Assembly: GCF_947387525.1 (NCBI RefSeq)
Contig: NZ_CANDNW010000013.1
Coordinates: forward strand, 1 to 43,901
Source of the DNA: Limosilactobacillus viscerum
GTDB taxonomy: Bacteria > Bacillota > Bacilli > Lactobacillales > Lactobacillaceae
Direction: 5' to 3'
Length of the DNA stretch: 43,901 nt
Shown here: piece after piece, positions 20,027 to 29,506 of the stretch
Numbering within the stretch: position 1 is the stretch's first letter
Layout of the letters: the number at the start of each line of letters is the position of its first letter
The notes under the pieces: model-generated
What the model saw: only the letters and a program-made list of their open reading frames with translations
Told to the model about the DNA's origin: nothing
The model's database searches: none
Program-made: the position numbers and the translations under genes

Positions 20027-21402
20027 TAATTATTCTCCTTTTCGCCTGTTAATTTTTCAACTGCTTCAATGAACTTATCACCGCGCACTTCAAAGCTTGG
20101 GAACTGGTCCCAACTTGCATTCGCTGGTGAAAGTAAAATGACATCACCAGGGTCACTAATCTTCCATGCTTCCGGAACCGCTGTAATGGCATTTTCACTT
20201 TCCAAGATGGTTGGGATGCCCGCCTGTTCAGCGGCATCCTTCATCTTGTCCTTGCATTGACCAAAGACGATAATTCCCTTAACGTGCTTCTTGAAATAAG
20301 GCACCAGCCGTTCAAAGGTGTAACCCCGGTCGAGGCCACCAGCTAGTAAGATGACGGGTTGTTCAAACCCCTGCAGTGCAACCTCGGTAGCTTCAATATC
20401 GGTTGACTTGGAATCGTTGTAGAAGCGCCGTCCCTGGTAGTCTAGAACGTATTGAAGACGGTGACGAACCCCACCAAAGGTAGTCAGTACGTTAATAATA
20501 TCTTCATTGGAAACGCCGCTTAACTTTGCCGCCGCTATAGCAGCCAATGCGTTCTCAACATTTTGTGGACCGATCAGGCGGATGTCTTTTGCCGCCATGA
20601 TTTTTTCACCACGCCAGTAAATATCACCATTTTCTTCATAAGAACCTTCGTGACTCTTGTTTTGCCGGGAGAACGGAACGATCGTTGCCTGACTGCGGCG
20701 AGCAATCTCCTGCCATTCATCACGGTCCCAATTCATAATTAAGAAGTCATCTTTCGTCTGGTTGCGGGTAATGTTTAGCTTGGCATTGATATAGTTTTCA
20801 CGTGTTTTGTGATAATCCAAGTGATTTGAAAAGATGTTGGTAATGATCGCAATGTGGGGGTGAATGGTTGGCGCACCAAGTAACTGGAAACTAGAGAGTT
20901 CAGTGACCAATGTGTCATCGGGGCCCATTTCTTCGGCAACTTTGCTAAAAGAAACACCAATGTTACCAGCATATTTGACATTATGAGTCGAACTCTTTGC
21001 CAGCATCAACTGGGTCAGCGTCGTCGTCGTTGTCTTACCGTTGCTACCAGTAACACTTACCAGGTGCCCCGCAAAAATTTCCCAGCCAAGCTCTGCTTCG
21101 GTAATAATCGGGGTCCCTTTTTCCACAAACTTAGCAACTAGCGGGTTATCGTACGGAATTCCGGGATTTTTAACCACTACGGCAAAATTATCATCAGCTA
21201 AGCTCAATGGGTTGCTGCCGGTAATGACCTTAATTCCGTCCTTTTCCAGTCCATCAATAATGGCCGGGTCTTTCGGCGTTTTCATATCATTAGCAGTAAC
21301 GTTTGCACCTAGCTTGACCAGCAAGTGCGCTGCATTGAGTCCGCTAATACCAAACCCCATGACTAAAACATTTTTACCTTGATACTTCGTGACTTTTTTC
21401 AT
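20026..21402 (-). CDS. murD: UDP-MurNAc-L-alanine:D-glutamate ligase MurD
   Basis: A 458-residue Mur ligase that adds D-Glu to the peptidoglycan precursor. The N-terminal UDP-binding fold has [17 protein letters not shown]. The ATP loop [10 protein letters not shown] is at 119-128. NHLDYH and the C-terminal [10 protein letters not shown] segment are typical. The frame is open to a TTG at 21423, but the ATG at 21402 matches the family N-terminus ([10 protein letters not shown]). GAAGGGAAG lies about 11 bases upstream of it. Confidence 0.97.
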   Translation of the reverse strand: MKKVTKYQGKNVLVMGFGISGLNAAHLLVKLGANVTANDMKTPKDPAIIDGLEKDGIKVITGSNPLSLADDNFAVVVKNPGIPYDNPLVAKFVEKGTPIITEAELGWEIFAGHLVSVTGSNGKTTTTTLTQLMLAKSSTHNVKYAGNIGVSFSKVAEEMGPDDTLVTELSSFQLLGAPTIHPHIAIITNIFSNHLDYHKTRENYINAKLNITRNQTKDDFLIMNWDRDEWQEIARRSQATIVPFSRQNKSHEGSYEENGDIYWRGEKIMAAKDIRLIGPQNVENALAAIAAAKLSGVSNEDIINVLTTFGGVRHRLQYVLDYQGRRFYNDSKSTDIEATEVALQGFEQPVILLAGGLDRGYTFERLVPYFKKHVKGIIVFGQCKDKMKDAAEQAGIPTILESENAITAVPEAWKISDPGDVILLSPANASWDQFPSFEVRGDKFIEAVEKLTGEKENN

Positions 21403-21428
21403 CTTACCAATTCTTCCCTTCAACTAAC

Positions 21429-22397
21429 TTATGCAAATAAGATTGTTGCAACCGCAATAATTGCACCGATCAAGCCAACGATCCAGAAGACAATGTCAAT
21501 CTTCCATTCGCTCCAACCACACATTTCAAAGTGGTGGTGGATTGGGCTCATCTTAAACAGCCGCTTACCCGTTAACTTAAATGATGCGACCTGTAACATG
21601 ACACTTGCCGTTTCACAAACATACACAATCCCAATCACTAACAGTGACCATTCGTGGTGTAAGAGCAGCGAAACAGCTGCAAGCGAAGCACCAATTGCCA
21701 ACGAACCCATATCACCCATAAAGATTTTAGCGGGCTTATGGTTGAACGGGAAAAAGCCGGCCAAGGTACCAATCATGGCTAGGCAGAATAGTGCAATTTC
21801 CGGATAGCCGGGGTTGTTGATTCCTACGAGGGCAATAATTAAGTAGGCAATAAAGGAGATAATACTTAACCCACTAACCAGTCCATCAAGACCGTCAGTC
21901 AGGTTAACCGCATTTGAAAAACCAACCATCCAGAAGATGATGAATAAGCCGTAAAGCCATCCATATTGACCGTTACAAAAACCCATTTGAAAACCTTCGT
22001 GCTGGTAAATTACCGTAAAGACCATTGCGGCAACCACCTGACAAAGTGCTTTTTGCCATGCCTTAAAGCCCTCATTTTGGTGGTGGAAGATTTTAATACT
22101 GTCATCCCACATCCCAATTAGTCCATAAACGACTAAGGTAAAGAGCAGTGCCCACAGGGTGTTATCAATTAATCCTTGCCATGCAGCAACCCATAAAACG
22201 GTAATCACTGCTGAAATGATGAAGAGCAAGCCCCCCATTGTCGGGGTTCCAGCTTTTTTTGCGTGCCACTTGGGCCCTTCTTTGCGAATCTGCTGTCCTT
22301 CCTTTTTTGCCCGGAAATAGCGAATTAACGAAGGCATTAAAAGAAAGGTAATTAAGAATGAACTAATTAACGTTAGTACAATCGATAATATATTCAT
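21429..22397 (-). CDS. mraY: Phospho-MurNAc-pentapeptide transferase MraY
   Basis: A 322-residue polytopic membrane enzyme (about ten predicted helices) that makes lipid I from UDP-MurNAc-pentapeptide and undecaprenyl phosphate. Diagnostic segments are [11 protein letters not shown], the Asp-rich [24 protein letters not shown] and the cytoplasmic [17 protein letters not shown]. It has a CAGGAGG ribosome site. It sits between the class B PBP and murD, as in most Firmicutes. Confidence 0.98.
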   Translation of the reverse strand: MNILSIVLTLISSFLITFLLMPSLIRYFRAKKEGQQIRKEGPKWHAKKAGTPTMGGLLFIISAVITVLWVAAWQGLIDNTLWALLFTLVVYGLIGMWDDSIKIFHHQNEGFKAWQKALCQVVAAMVFTVIYQHEGFQMGFCNGQYGWLYGLFIIFWMVGFSNAVNLTDGLDGLVSGLSIISFIAYLIIALVGINNPGYPEIALFCLAMIGTLAGFFPFNHKPAKIFMGDMGSLAIGASLAAVSLLLHHEWSLLVIGIVYVCETASVMLQVASFKLTGKRLFKMSPIHHHFEMCGWSEWKIDIVFWIVGLIGAIIAVATILFA

Positions 22398-22412
22398 TAC
22401 AATCCTCCTGAA

Positions 22413-24545
22413 TTATTGTTGTGTCTTATAAGTGACTGTTAATGTTTGATCCTTGGTAACTTTATCATTTGCTTTAATACTTTGCTTGCTTACGTAGCCG
22501 CTACCTTTTTCCTTTAATTTAAGGTTGAGCTTGTTAGCAAGCTGTTGGACGTCAGCAGAACTCCAGCCACTGATGTCCGGCATCCGGTACTGACCACCAG
22601 TATCAAGAATTATCCGCTGGTTTTTCAGTAATTTTGTTCCCGCCGTAACCGACTGGCTGCGGACAGTCTTGCCACTGCCAATCACTACTGGCTGAATATT
22701 AGCACCGGATAAGGCTTTATTGGCATCATCAGTACTCTTGCCAACCACGTTTGGCATTTTTACAACACTTGCGTTGGTTGACTTATTCTTCTCCAGTAAC
22801 ATCTTCATCACGGGGTTGAAGATTGAAGCCATTTGCTTAGTGGCCGAGGTGCTTAGGTTCTTCGGTTGCCGCAGAGTAATGTACATTACATAGCGCGGGT
22901 TCTTGGCCGGGGCCATTCCGGCAAAGGAGTAAAGGTAGTTCGTATCACCCTTACTATAACCATTTGCACCCCCAATTTGGGCCGTCCCCGTTTTACCGGC
23001 AACGCGGTGCCCCTTGATTTGGAAGTCGTGACCAAGACCCTTCTTATCGTAAACAACTCCTTGCATGTACTTTCGAACCTGCTTGGCAGTTGATGCCTTA
23101 ATTGGCTGACTGACTTCTTTTGGCTTTGTCTGCTGAACAACCTTGCCATTATCATTGACAATCTTTTTGACAATGTATGGCTGCATCATCTTCCCGTTAT
23201 TCGCAACCGCACCAAATGCCCGTAACATCTGCATCTGGTTGACCGTGATCCCCTGGCCAAACGCGGTGTTAGCTTGTTCAAGGATTCCCTTGAACTGGGT
23301 GAAGCCGGATACTTCATTACCCATACCATTGACGTTGACCTTCTTTAACAGGCCAAACCGCCGGATATATTTCATCCATGTCTTTGCACCCATGTTTTGT
23401 TCAACGTGAGCAAAGCCGACGTTACTCGACATATCAAACGCATCCTTGTAGGTGATTGTTCCCCAACCACCACTTGACCAATCGACGATTTTTCCACCGC
23501 CCATGGCCCAAGTACCAGATTGGAAGGTTGCATTGGGGTCAAAGTGGCCCGAATCAATTGCAGCACTTAATGCGAGAATTTTCATGGTTGATCCAGGCTC
23601 GTATGCATCCTGAACAAACATGTTCCGCCAAACTGGTTCTTTAGAATTAAGGGTCGGCCGTTGGGTTGCAGCCACAATCCGACCAGTCTTAGCATCCATT
23701 ACAATTGCGGTAACCGCATTGGGCTGCCCGTTTTTGTAGACCTTGCCCACTTTTGTCTCTAGCATGTGCTGTGTCTTAGGGTCAATGGTTGTGTATATAT
23801 CATCCCCATTAACCGCCTGCTTAGTGACCTCTTTGGAATTAGCAATCCGGTAACCATAGATATCCTGCTTATCTTTCCGCATCCCATTAGTACCGGTTAG
23901 CTGCTTATTAAAGTACCCTTCAAGGCCAATTTGCCCCACTAGTGTTGTTTGACCATTGGAGTTGGTCTTTGGTGAAGCAATCCCCAGGATCTGTGAAGCA
24001 AATTCTCCTTCTGGATACTGGCGGGCGGGCGTCGCAATGAAATCAATTCCCTGAAGGTTTTCCTTCTTTATCTTTTGCATTGTTGCAACTGACAGGTTGC
24101 TGCCAGCCGTACCAAATTCAACCTGAAATGCCTGGTTCTTCGTATTGAGCCGTTTGAGAATCTTTGAATACGGCATATTTATATACTTTGCCAATACCCG
24201 GGCCGTTTTTTCCTTGTTTTCAACGTACATTGGCTTTCCACTGGTCGACCGCTGATTATGGTCCAACACAGCATAAACGGTATATTTACTGGTGTCGGTT
24301 GCAATTGCACTACCCTTGCTATCGTAAATATTTCCCCGTTTAGCTTGGATGGTCCGCCGCTGAGTATAAATTTGTTCTGCTTGTGACTGCAAATTTACGT
24401 GCTGCACGTCACGATTAATTGCAATATACGCAAAACGAACGAAAAATAAGAAAAACAATCCAATCGTAATGAGAAACAGCCATTTCCCAAAATTTCCCCG
24501 ATTATTATTTCTCTTAGTTTTCGCTCGTTGAGGTTCTTTATTCAT
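22413..24545 (-). CDS. pbpX: Division-specific class B penicillin-binding protein (PBP2X/FtsI type)
   Basis: A 710-residue septal transpeptidase. A short cytoplasmic Lys/Arg/Asn-rich tail and one transmembrane helix (about 22-44) precede the PBP dimerisation domain (RRTIQAKRGNIYDSKGSAIA). In the transpeptidase domain, SxxK is in PGSTMKILA near 317, SxN in MSSNVGFA near 373 and KTG in GKTGTAQ near 517. Two PASTA domains form the C-terminus (from MPNVVGKSTDDA and MPDISGWSSADV). This architecture is that of pneumococcal PBP2x. Its start codon overlaps the ftsL stop codon as TAATG. Confidence 0.96.
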   Translation of the reverse strand: MNKEPQRAKTKRNNNRGNFGKWLFLITIGLFFLFFVRFAYIAINRDVQHVNLQSQAEQIYTQRRTIQAKRGNIYDSKGSAIATDTSKYTVYAVLDHNQRSTSGKPMYVENKEKTARVLAKYINMPYSKILKRLNTKNQAFQVEFGTAGSNLSVATMQKIKKENLQGIDFIATPARQYPEGEFASQILGIASPKTNSNGQTTLVGQIGLEGYFNKQLTGTNGMRKDKQDIYGYRIANSKEVTKQAVNGDDIYTTIDPKTQHMLETKVGKVYKNGQPNAVTAIVMDAKTGRIVAATQRPTLNSKEPVWRNMFVQDAYEPGSTMKILALSAAIDSGHFDPNATFQSGTWAMGGGKIVDWSSGGWGTITYKDAFDMSSNVGFAHVEQNMGAKTWMKYIRRFGLLKKVNVNGMGNEVSGFTQFKGILEQANTAFGQGITVNQMQMLRAFGAVANNGKMMQPYIVKKIVNDNGKVVQQTKPKEVSQPIKASTAKQVRKYMQGVVYDKKGLGHDFQIKGHRVAGKTGTAQIGGANGYSKGDTNYLYSFAGMAPAKNPRYVMYITLRQPKNLSTSATKQMASIFNPVMKMLLEKNKSTNASVVKMPNVVGKSTDDANKALSGANIQPVVIGSGKTVRSQSVTAGTKLLKNQRIILDTGGQYRMPDISGWSSADVQQLANKLNLKLKEKGSGYVSKQSIKANDKVTKDQTLTVTYKTQQ

Positions 24546-24898
24546 TATCGATTAACGTTCCTTACGTTTGAATTTTTGTCAGTAAGACCATACTTGTGGG
24601 CAGCACGCTTCAAATTCGACTGGCTCGTCAACTCAGCAATTTCTTGCTGGTCACTTGCATTATTATTTTTAACCTGTGTTATCTTTGCTTGCAAATCTTG
24701 CAGGTCGTGCTGGCGAGTATTAATAGAGATTTTAGTAGAAAGTAAGGTAATAATCAATAGGAGGGTAATCGCACTACCAACTACCATTAGTAGCCGTTCA
24801 AAACGGTTCCAACGAACTGGTTGGTTGGCGGGCGTTACCTGCGTCGCTCTTTTCGGTGTTTCCTCTTCTTCATACTTTCTCGCTGCATTAGAACCCAT
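24545..24898 (-). CDS. ftsL: Cell-division protein FtsL
   Basis: A 117-residue bitopic protein with a charged cytoplasmic tail of about 40 residues, one transmembrane helix (LLMVVGSAITLLLIITLL) and a short extracellular coiled coil (from about 65). It ends with the region AHKYGLTDKNSNVRNV typical of FtsL. Its partners are DivIB, DivIC and the class B PBP. A GTG nine bases upstream is in frame, but the ATG at 24898 has AAGGAT at better spacing and gives the MGSNAARKYE start. Confidence 0.92.
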   Translation of the reverse strand: MGSNAARKYEEEETPKRATQVTPANQPVRWNRFERLLMVVGSAITLLLIITLLSTKISINTRQHDLQDLQAKITQVKNNNASDQQEIAELTSQSNLKRAAHKYGLTDKNSNVRNVNR

Positions 24899-24915
24899 TT
24901 TTAACACTATCCTTA

Positions 24916-25863
24916 CTATTTAATCTTCTCAATAACTCGCAACTTTGCACTATGGGCACGGTGATTATTTGCCAATTCCTGCTCACTCGGTAAAATTGGC
25001 TTCTTATTTATTAATTTAAAATTGGGGCTCATCTCAGTGGGAATGACTGGTAACCCCTGGGGAAGGTCATCACTAACTGATGATTGTTCACGGAACATTG
25101 TCTTTACTAACCGGTCTTCTAGTGACTGGAAGGTAATTACACTGATCCGTCCCCCAACATTCAGCATCGTAAAAGCTTGTTCTAGCGATTCTTCAAGTGC
25201 ACCCAACTCATCATTAACTGCAATGCGAATCGCCTGGAAACTTTTCTTTGCGGGATGACCACCATGGCGTCGGGCGGCCGCCGGAATTGCCTCTTTAATC
25301 ACGTCAACTAGTTCAAACGTGGTCTTAATTGGGTGCTCCTGCCGGCGTTGTTCTATTTTTCGGGCAATCTGTTTAGCAAAACGTTCTTCTCCATAACGGT
25401 AAAGGATTTTCACTAACCGCTCATATGGCCATTCATTAACAACTTCCATTGCCGAAAGAGATTGTTCTTGGTTCATCCGCATATCCAACGGTGCATCCAG
25501 CTTATAGCTAAAGCCCCGCCGCGCATCATCAAATTGCGGTGAGGAAACGCCAAGGTCGTATAAAACCCCATCAACTTTTGTAATGCCTTGCTTTTGTAAG
25601 GCTGCTTGCAGGTGGCGGAAGTTGTCCTCCACTAGTGTTAACTTACCCGCCGCAATCTCACCTTTTAACTGTTCCTTATTATAAGAAATAGCCGTCTCAT
25701 CCTGGTCAAAAGAATACAGGTGGCCGGTGGTGAGCTCGCCCAGAATTTTACTAGTGTGTCCACCACCGCCAAGGGTCCCATCGACATACGTTCCCGTCGG
25801 CTTAATGTTTAAACCGGCAACTGCTTCATTTAATAATACTGTTACATGGTTAAATGAGGCCAC
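24916..25863 (-). CDS. rsmH: 16S rRNA (cytosine1402-N4)-methyltransferase RsmH
   Basis: A protein of about 315 residues that methylates N4 of C1402 in the 16S rRNA decoding centre. The SAM-binding segment [15 protein letters not shown] is near 27-41, followed by [20 protein letters not shown], the [20 protein letters not shown] insert and [15 protein letters not shown]. An ATG at 25881 is in frame but would overlap mraZ. GGGAGG lies about 7 bases before a GTG at 25863, which gives the normal length and the start [11 protein letters not shown]. Confidence 0.95.
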   Translation of the reverse strand: MASFNHVTVLLNEAVAGLNIKPTGTYVDGTLGGGGHTSKILGELTTGHLYSFDQDETAISYNKEQLKGEIAAGKLTLVEDNFRHLQAALQKQGITKVDGVLYDLGVSSPQFDDARRGFSYKLDAPLDMRMNQEQSLSAMEVVNEWPYERLVKILYRYGEERFAKQIARKIEQRRQEHPIKTTFELVDVIKEAIPAAARRHGGHPAKKSFQAIRIAVNDELGALEESLEQAFTMLNVGGRISVITFQSLEDRLVKTMFREQSSVSDDLPQGLPVIPTEMSPNFKLINKKPILPSEQELANNHRAHSAKLRVIEKIK

Positions 25864-25880
25864 GATGGACCCTCCCTTCA

Positions 25881-26309
25881 TTAAAAGTCAATCTGTAAGT
25901 CTTCTGCAATTTCGTCAAAATTATCAGCAGTGTCAGCTGAGTAGTCAGACCACCGTTCACCGCTCCAAATTTCAAAGCGGTTTGAAACGCCAATAATCAC
26001 ACAGTCCTTCTTCAAGGAGGCATGCTGGCGCAAAACGGGAGGAATATTAACCCGCCCCTGCTTATCAAGTTCACACTCAGTGGCCGCAGAATAAAGAAAA
26101 CGGACAAAGGCCCGTGCGTCACGTTTTGTTAGGGGGAGCGTCTTCAGCTTTTCCTCTAGTGTCTGCCATTCATTTTGGGGGTAACCAAAAAGGCAGCCAT
26201 CAAGTCCCCGGGTGATGACGAATGTTTCACCAAGTTGTCCGCGAAATTTTGCGGGGATGATTAGCCTGCCTTTAGAGTCAATCACGTGTTTGTATTCACC
26301 CATTAGCAT
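25881..26309 (-). CDS. mraZ: Transcriptional regulator MraZ
   Basis: A 142-residue protein with two SpoVT/AbrB-like DNA-binding halves, [21 protein letters not shown] at the start (in two parts here: MGEYKHVID and [10 protein letters not shown]) and [16 protein letters not shown] in the second half. MraZ forms oligomeric rings and represses its own operon. The chosen ATG at 26309 has GGGGG 7 bases upstream and gives the family start MLMGEY; earlier codons in frame lie in the ribosome site. It is the first gene of the dcw operon. Confidence 0.95.
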   Translation of the reverse strand: MLMGEYKHVIDSKGRLIIPAKFRGQLGETFVITRGLDGCLFGYPQNEWQTLEEKLKTLPLTKRDARAFVRFLYSAATECELDKQGRVNIPPVLRQHASLKKDCVIIGVSNRFEIWSGERWSDYSADTADNFDEIAEDLQIDF

Positions 26310-26341
26310 GCTAACACCCCCTTTTACCACTTCATAGGACT

Positions 26342-26370
26342 AGTCTACCACATTCCCCCACTTCTCACCA
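26342..26370 (-). promoter_or_regulatory. dcw operon promoter with three MraZ-like boxes
   Basis: On the minus strand a -10 TAGACT (26342-26347) follows a weak -35 TGGTGA (26365-26370) by 17 bases. Three TGG cores lie at 26368-26370, 26358-26360 and 26348-26350, exactly 10 bp apart (ATGGTGAG, GTGGGGGA, GTGGTAGA). MraZ of E. coli and Bacillus is known to bind short G-rich direct repeats with this helical spacing. The boxes fill the spacer, so MraZ binding should block RNA polymerase. Confidence 0.6.
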
Positions 26371-26382
26371 TGGCATTACAAC

Positions 26383-26421
26383 AAAAAAGCGATAATCAAA
26401 TTGAAATTTAACTATCGCTTT
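26383..26421 (-). terminator. Intrinsic terminator after DUF3397 gene
   Basis: Arms AAAGCGATA and TATCGCTTT with a loop of about 18 bases, followed on the minus strand by six Ts (CGCTTTTTTG). It separates the DUF3397 gene from the mraZ promoter, so the dcw operon starts as an independent transcript. Confidence 0.88.
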
Positions 26422-26436
26422 AAATTATTTTTATTA

Positions 26437-26790
26437 TTAAATTAATGGAAGAAATCCGGAAAAAAGTGATGCCACAAATGACAGTACCGCAATGAACATT
26501 GAATAGTGCCAGAAAACTGGCCAATAACGCCGGTATAAGAACTCATGGTTGTGGGCCACCTGAACCGCAATCAAGATCAGTGCCAGTACCATCCAGATAG
26601 CAACCGGATAGGCAATCCAGTACCAGCCAAAGTTCCAAAACGCTAAGGCAAAGAATAAAAAGGTGGTTAGTATCCGCCAAATAATTAATTTTCTTTTACC
26701 GTGAAAGAGCCGGCTGACGATATACCTGATTCCCACATAAATCAAAATAACTAGTAACTGTAGGAGAATTCGTTGATAATTAATAGACAC
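26437..26790 (-). CDS. DUF3397 family membrane protein
   Basis: A 117-residue integral membrane protein with four hydrophobic helices and short basic loops (HGKRK, YRR). It resembles the DUF3397 family found just upstream of mraZ in lactobacilli and other Firmicutes. Function unknown. It starts at a GTG 5 bases after GGAAGGAAAT. It has its own terminator, so it is probably monocistronic. A minus-strand -10 TGGTAAACT lies at about 26823-26831 in the divergent promoter region. Confidence 0.82.
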   Translation of the reverse strand: MSINYQRILLQLLVILIYVGIRYIVSRLFHGKRKLIIWRILTTFLFFALAFWNFGWYWIAYPVAIWMVLALILIAVQVAHNHEFLYRRYWPVFWHYSMFIAVLSFVASLFSGFLPLI

Positions 26791-26848
26791 GCTTTATTTC
26801 CTTCCCCAAATTAATTTCCTTTAGTTTACCATAAACTTTCCTCACTGT

Positions 26849-26878
26849 TTGAAATCAGATAGTAACTTGCGGTAAACT
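26849..26878 (+). promoter_or_regulatory. Promoter of the DUF4044 gene (divergent region)
   Basis: TTGAAA (26849-26854), 18-base spacer, TAAACT (26873-26878), 36 bases before the small plus-strand gene. The oppositely oriented DUF3397 promoter uses the same GGTAAACT -10 (26823-26830), so the short intergenic region carries two back-to-back starts. Confidence 0.55.
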
Positions 26879-26914
26879 ACTAGGAGTTAACAAAGCTGAA
26901 AGGCAGGGATATTA

Positions 26915-27034
26915 ATGCAACATAAGAAGAAAACCCGTTTTCAGAAGATTACAATGGTCGCTATTTGGCTAATGTTGATTGCCATGCTTGGCTCATTGAT
27001 TTTCGGTGCGGTTGCTTCACTAGGTGCCTTCTAA
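26915..27034 (+). CDS. DUF4044-family mini membrane protein (39 aa)
   Basis: The translated product starts MQHKKKTRFQKITMVAIWLM, continues with a hydrophobic helix rich in Leu, Met, Gly and Ala, and ends SLGAF. A basic N-terminus followed by one transmembrane segment matches the very short DUF4044 proteins of lactobacilli. An AGGCAGGG ribosome site and a good promoter precede it, and a hairpin of the local repeat family lies downstream. Role unknown. Its length makes it easy to miss in automatic annotation. Confidence 0.75.
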   Translation: MQHKKKTRFQKITMVAIWLMLIAMLGSLIFGAVASLGAF

Positions 27035-27120
27035 AACATCCAGGAAGAACGGCTGGTCAAAATTTTAAATAGCAGGAAGTTTATCATTACATCAAAATAA
27101 GCCGTTTAAATCTATCCAAT

Positions 27121-27177
27121 AATAAGAACAAGGGCTCATGACAAAATTTGGTTTTGTCACGGGCCCTTGTTCTTATT
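27121..27177. terminator. Repeat-family bidirectional terminator (DUF4044/ftsK junction)
   Basis: A nearly perfect palindrome with outer arms AATAAGAACAAGGGC/GCCCTTGTTCTTATT and the core TGACAAAA...TTTTGTCACG that recurs at 32196-32231 and 35598-35647. It lies between the converging DUF4044 and ftsK genes and overlaps the ftsK stop codon by two bases. Confidence 0.8.
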
Positions 27178-29494
27178 AATCATCTTTTTCTTGTTCCGAA
27201 TCTGGTTGCTTAAATACCTCCCGTGGCTTTGAGCCATTAGCTGGTCCGATATAGCCGCGTTGCTCCATGTCATCAATAATCCGGGCAGCACGGTTATAGC
27301 CAATTCTGAACCGTCGCTGGATTAACGAAGTCGATGCCTTCTGTTCACTGACCACAAATTTCAGTGCTTCGGGGAACAGCTCATCTTCGTCCTCCTTTTG
27401 CTCCTCAGTCGCCATTTCTTGGTCCGTAACAACCATGCTTTCATCATATTCTGCCGGCTGTTCCTTCTTAATGAAATCAACTACTGCTTCTACATCATGG
27501 TCCGAGATAAAGGCCCCCTGGACCCGCGTCGGCTTATTCTGGTCAATCGGTTCAAATAGCATATCCCCACGGCCAAGTAACTTTTCAGCCCCATTGGTAT
27601 CTAAAATCGTCCGTGAATCAATTCCGCTGGAAACCGCGAATGCAATTCGTGATGGCACATTTGCCTTAATCAATCCCGTAATAACGTCAACAGATGGCCG
27701 CTGGGTAGCAAGAATCATGTGGATTCCTGCCGCCCGCCCCATCTGGGCAATCCGGACAATTGCATCTTCAACATCATTAGAAACGGTCATCATCAAGTCA
27801 GCCAATTCATCAACTACTACTAGGATTAACGGCAGCGTTGGCTGAGCGGTGCTTTCTTCCTGGTCATTATTATCACGAACTAATTTGTTATAACCAGCTA
27901 GGTTCCGTACACCAAACTTAGCAAAGAGCTCGTAACGGCGTTCCATTTCCCCAACAACTTTTCCCAGCGCCCGGGCCGCCTTCTTTGGCTCGGAAACAAC
28001 CGGGCTCAGCAGGTGGGGGATACCATTATAAACACTTAGTTCTACTTTCTTAGGGTCAATCAATAAGAGCTTAACTTGGTGTGGTTTTGCCTTAAGTAGG
28101 ATACTCGTCAGGATAACATTAATGGCTACTGACTTACCACTCCCGGTTGCACCAGCAATCAGCAAGTGCGGCATCTTCGTTAAATCTGCCATTTCAACAT
28201 TCCCAGTTACTGTCCGTCCTAGCGGAACATTTAATGGGTGGTCATCTTGTGGCGCTGCCTCAAACATATCACAGAAGCCGACCGTTGCAACCTGCTTATT
28301 CGGCACCTCGATCCCAATCAGTGACTTACCAGGAATCGGTGCCTCAATCCGGATATCCTTTGCCGCTAATGCTAATGCAAGGTCATCGGCCAAGTGGGTA
28401 ATTCGGCTAACCTTCACCCCGACTGCCGGCCGGAGTTCATATTTTGTCACCGACGGCCCCAGGTTAACATTTTCAACGGTTGCATCCACCCCAAATGATT
28501 GGAGCGTCGTTTGCAACGTGCGGGTATTCTTTTTGATGTCCTTAAGGTCAGACTGCTGGTCTGCCGCCTTTACCTTGCTCAATAAGTCCAATGGTGGCAG
28601 CTGGTAATCCTTGTCCTCTTGTGCTGTTACCCCCGTCATCGGTAAATCGTCGGCCGCTGGTTTATCCGTAACGTCAGTCGGCGTATCTTCCTGGTTAGTG
28701 CTGGCAACGGTGATCTTCGGTGCGGGCGTCGGCTTTTCCACCGTTACTTCAACGGCCTTCTTTCGGTCGGCAACCGGTTCAGGAAGCGGCTTCTCATCCG
28801 TTGCTGCTTTACCAGCGGTTGTTACGTTGGGATCAACTGCCGGTTGGTCAGCATAATCACGAACTGAACGTCCCGCTTTTTGAATGCCCAGGCCAGCCTT
28901 CTTGATTGCTAGTCCGACGAGGTTTAAGAATTTCCGCCATGGCAAAGCAAATAAAATAACAACCCCTAAAATCATGAGGAGCCAGGCAAGAACGGCGGTC
29001 CCCACCCGGGCAATTAATAGCTCACTTAATGTGTAAAGGTAGGCACCGATCATCCCACCACCAGTTGGGACGGTTGTGTCGCCATTAAAGATAACCCGAC
29101 CAATGTTGCTCCACGTTACCGCTACAAAATTGGAATGAATGTTAACTTGGTTCACCATTAGGACGTGAAGCCATAAAAGGAGCCCGAGATAAGTAACTAG
29201 GTAACCGATTATCCACCGGGCCCGCAAACGCGGCCACTTGGCGTAAAAAGTAAATGATAGTGAAAATAGCATGACGGTAATAATCGCGACGGGATAGCTT
29301 ACGCCAAAAAGTACCCGGAAGCAGTTGGCAATTACGGTGCCTAGTGCCCCTAAGCTGGTTAATCCCAGCACCATTAACAGGGTAACAATTAACCCGACCA
29401 AGTTATTGACTAGTCGTGCTTCTTTCTTACTACTTGTTTTCCGCGGCTTGCGACTGGATGAACGACGTGACGATGAGCGTCTTTTTCTCGCCAT
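27176..29494 (-). CDS. ftsK: DNA translocase FtsK/SpoIIIE
   Basis: A 772-residue septal DNA pump that clears chromosome ends from the closing division septum. An extremely basic N-terminus (RKRRSSSRRSSSRKPRK) precedes four transmembrane helices within about 30-190. A Pro/Thr/Lys-rich linker follows at about 200-300. The motor has Walker A AGATGSGKSVAIN near 444-456 and Walker B LILVVVDELADLMM. The C-terminal winged-helix gamma domain that reads polar DNA motifs is intact (FVVSEQKASTSLIQRRFRIG, ending in REVFKQ). A strong GGAGGGG ribosome site precedes the ATG. It follows trmL by 12 bases. Confidence 0.96.
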   Translation of the reverse strand: MARKRRSSSRRSSSRKPRKTSSKKEARLVNNLVGLIVTLLMVLGLTSLGALGTVIANCFRVLFGVSYPVAIITVMLFSLSFTFYAKWPRLRARWIIGYLVTYLGLLLWLHVLMVNQVNIHSNFVAVTWSNIGRVIFNGDTTVPTGGGMIGAYLYTLSELLIARVGTAVLAWLLMILGVVILFALPWRKFLNLVGLAIKKAGLGIQKAGRSVRDYADQPAVDPNVTTAGKAATDEKPLPEPVADRKKAVEVTVEKPTPAPKITVASTNQEDTPTDVTDKPAADDLPMTGVTAQEDKDYQLPPLDLLSKVKAADQQSDLKDIKKNTRTLQTTLQSFGVDATVENVNLGPSVTKYELRPAVGVKVSRITHLADDLALALAAKDIRIEAPIPGKSLIGIEVPNKQVATVGFCDMFEAAPQDDHPLNVPLGRTVTGNVEMADLTKMPHLLIAGATGSGKSVAINVILTSILLKAKPHQVKLLLIDPKKVELSVYNGIPHLLSPVVSEPKKAARALGKVVGEMERRYELFAKFGVRNLAGYNKLVRDNNDQEESTAQPTLPLILVVVDELADLMMTVSNDVEDAIVRIAQMGRAAGIHMILATQRPSVDVITGLIKANVPSRIAFAVSSGIDSRTILDTNGAEKLLGRGDMLFEPIDQNKPTRVQGAFISDHDVEAVVDFIKKEQPAEYDESMVVTDQEMATEEQKEDEDELFPEALKFVVSEQKASTSLIQRRFRIGYNRAARIIDDMEQRGYIGPANGSKPREVFKQPDSEQEKDD

Positions 29495-29506
29495 TATCCC
29501 CCCTCC

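Noticed and set aside
28122-28607. Plus-strand open frame of 161 codons opposite the ftsK linker and motor
   Set aside because: Low-complexity Ser/Ala/Thr product, no ribosome site, antisense to ftsK. A shadow frame.
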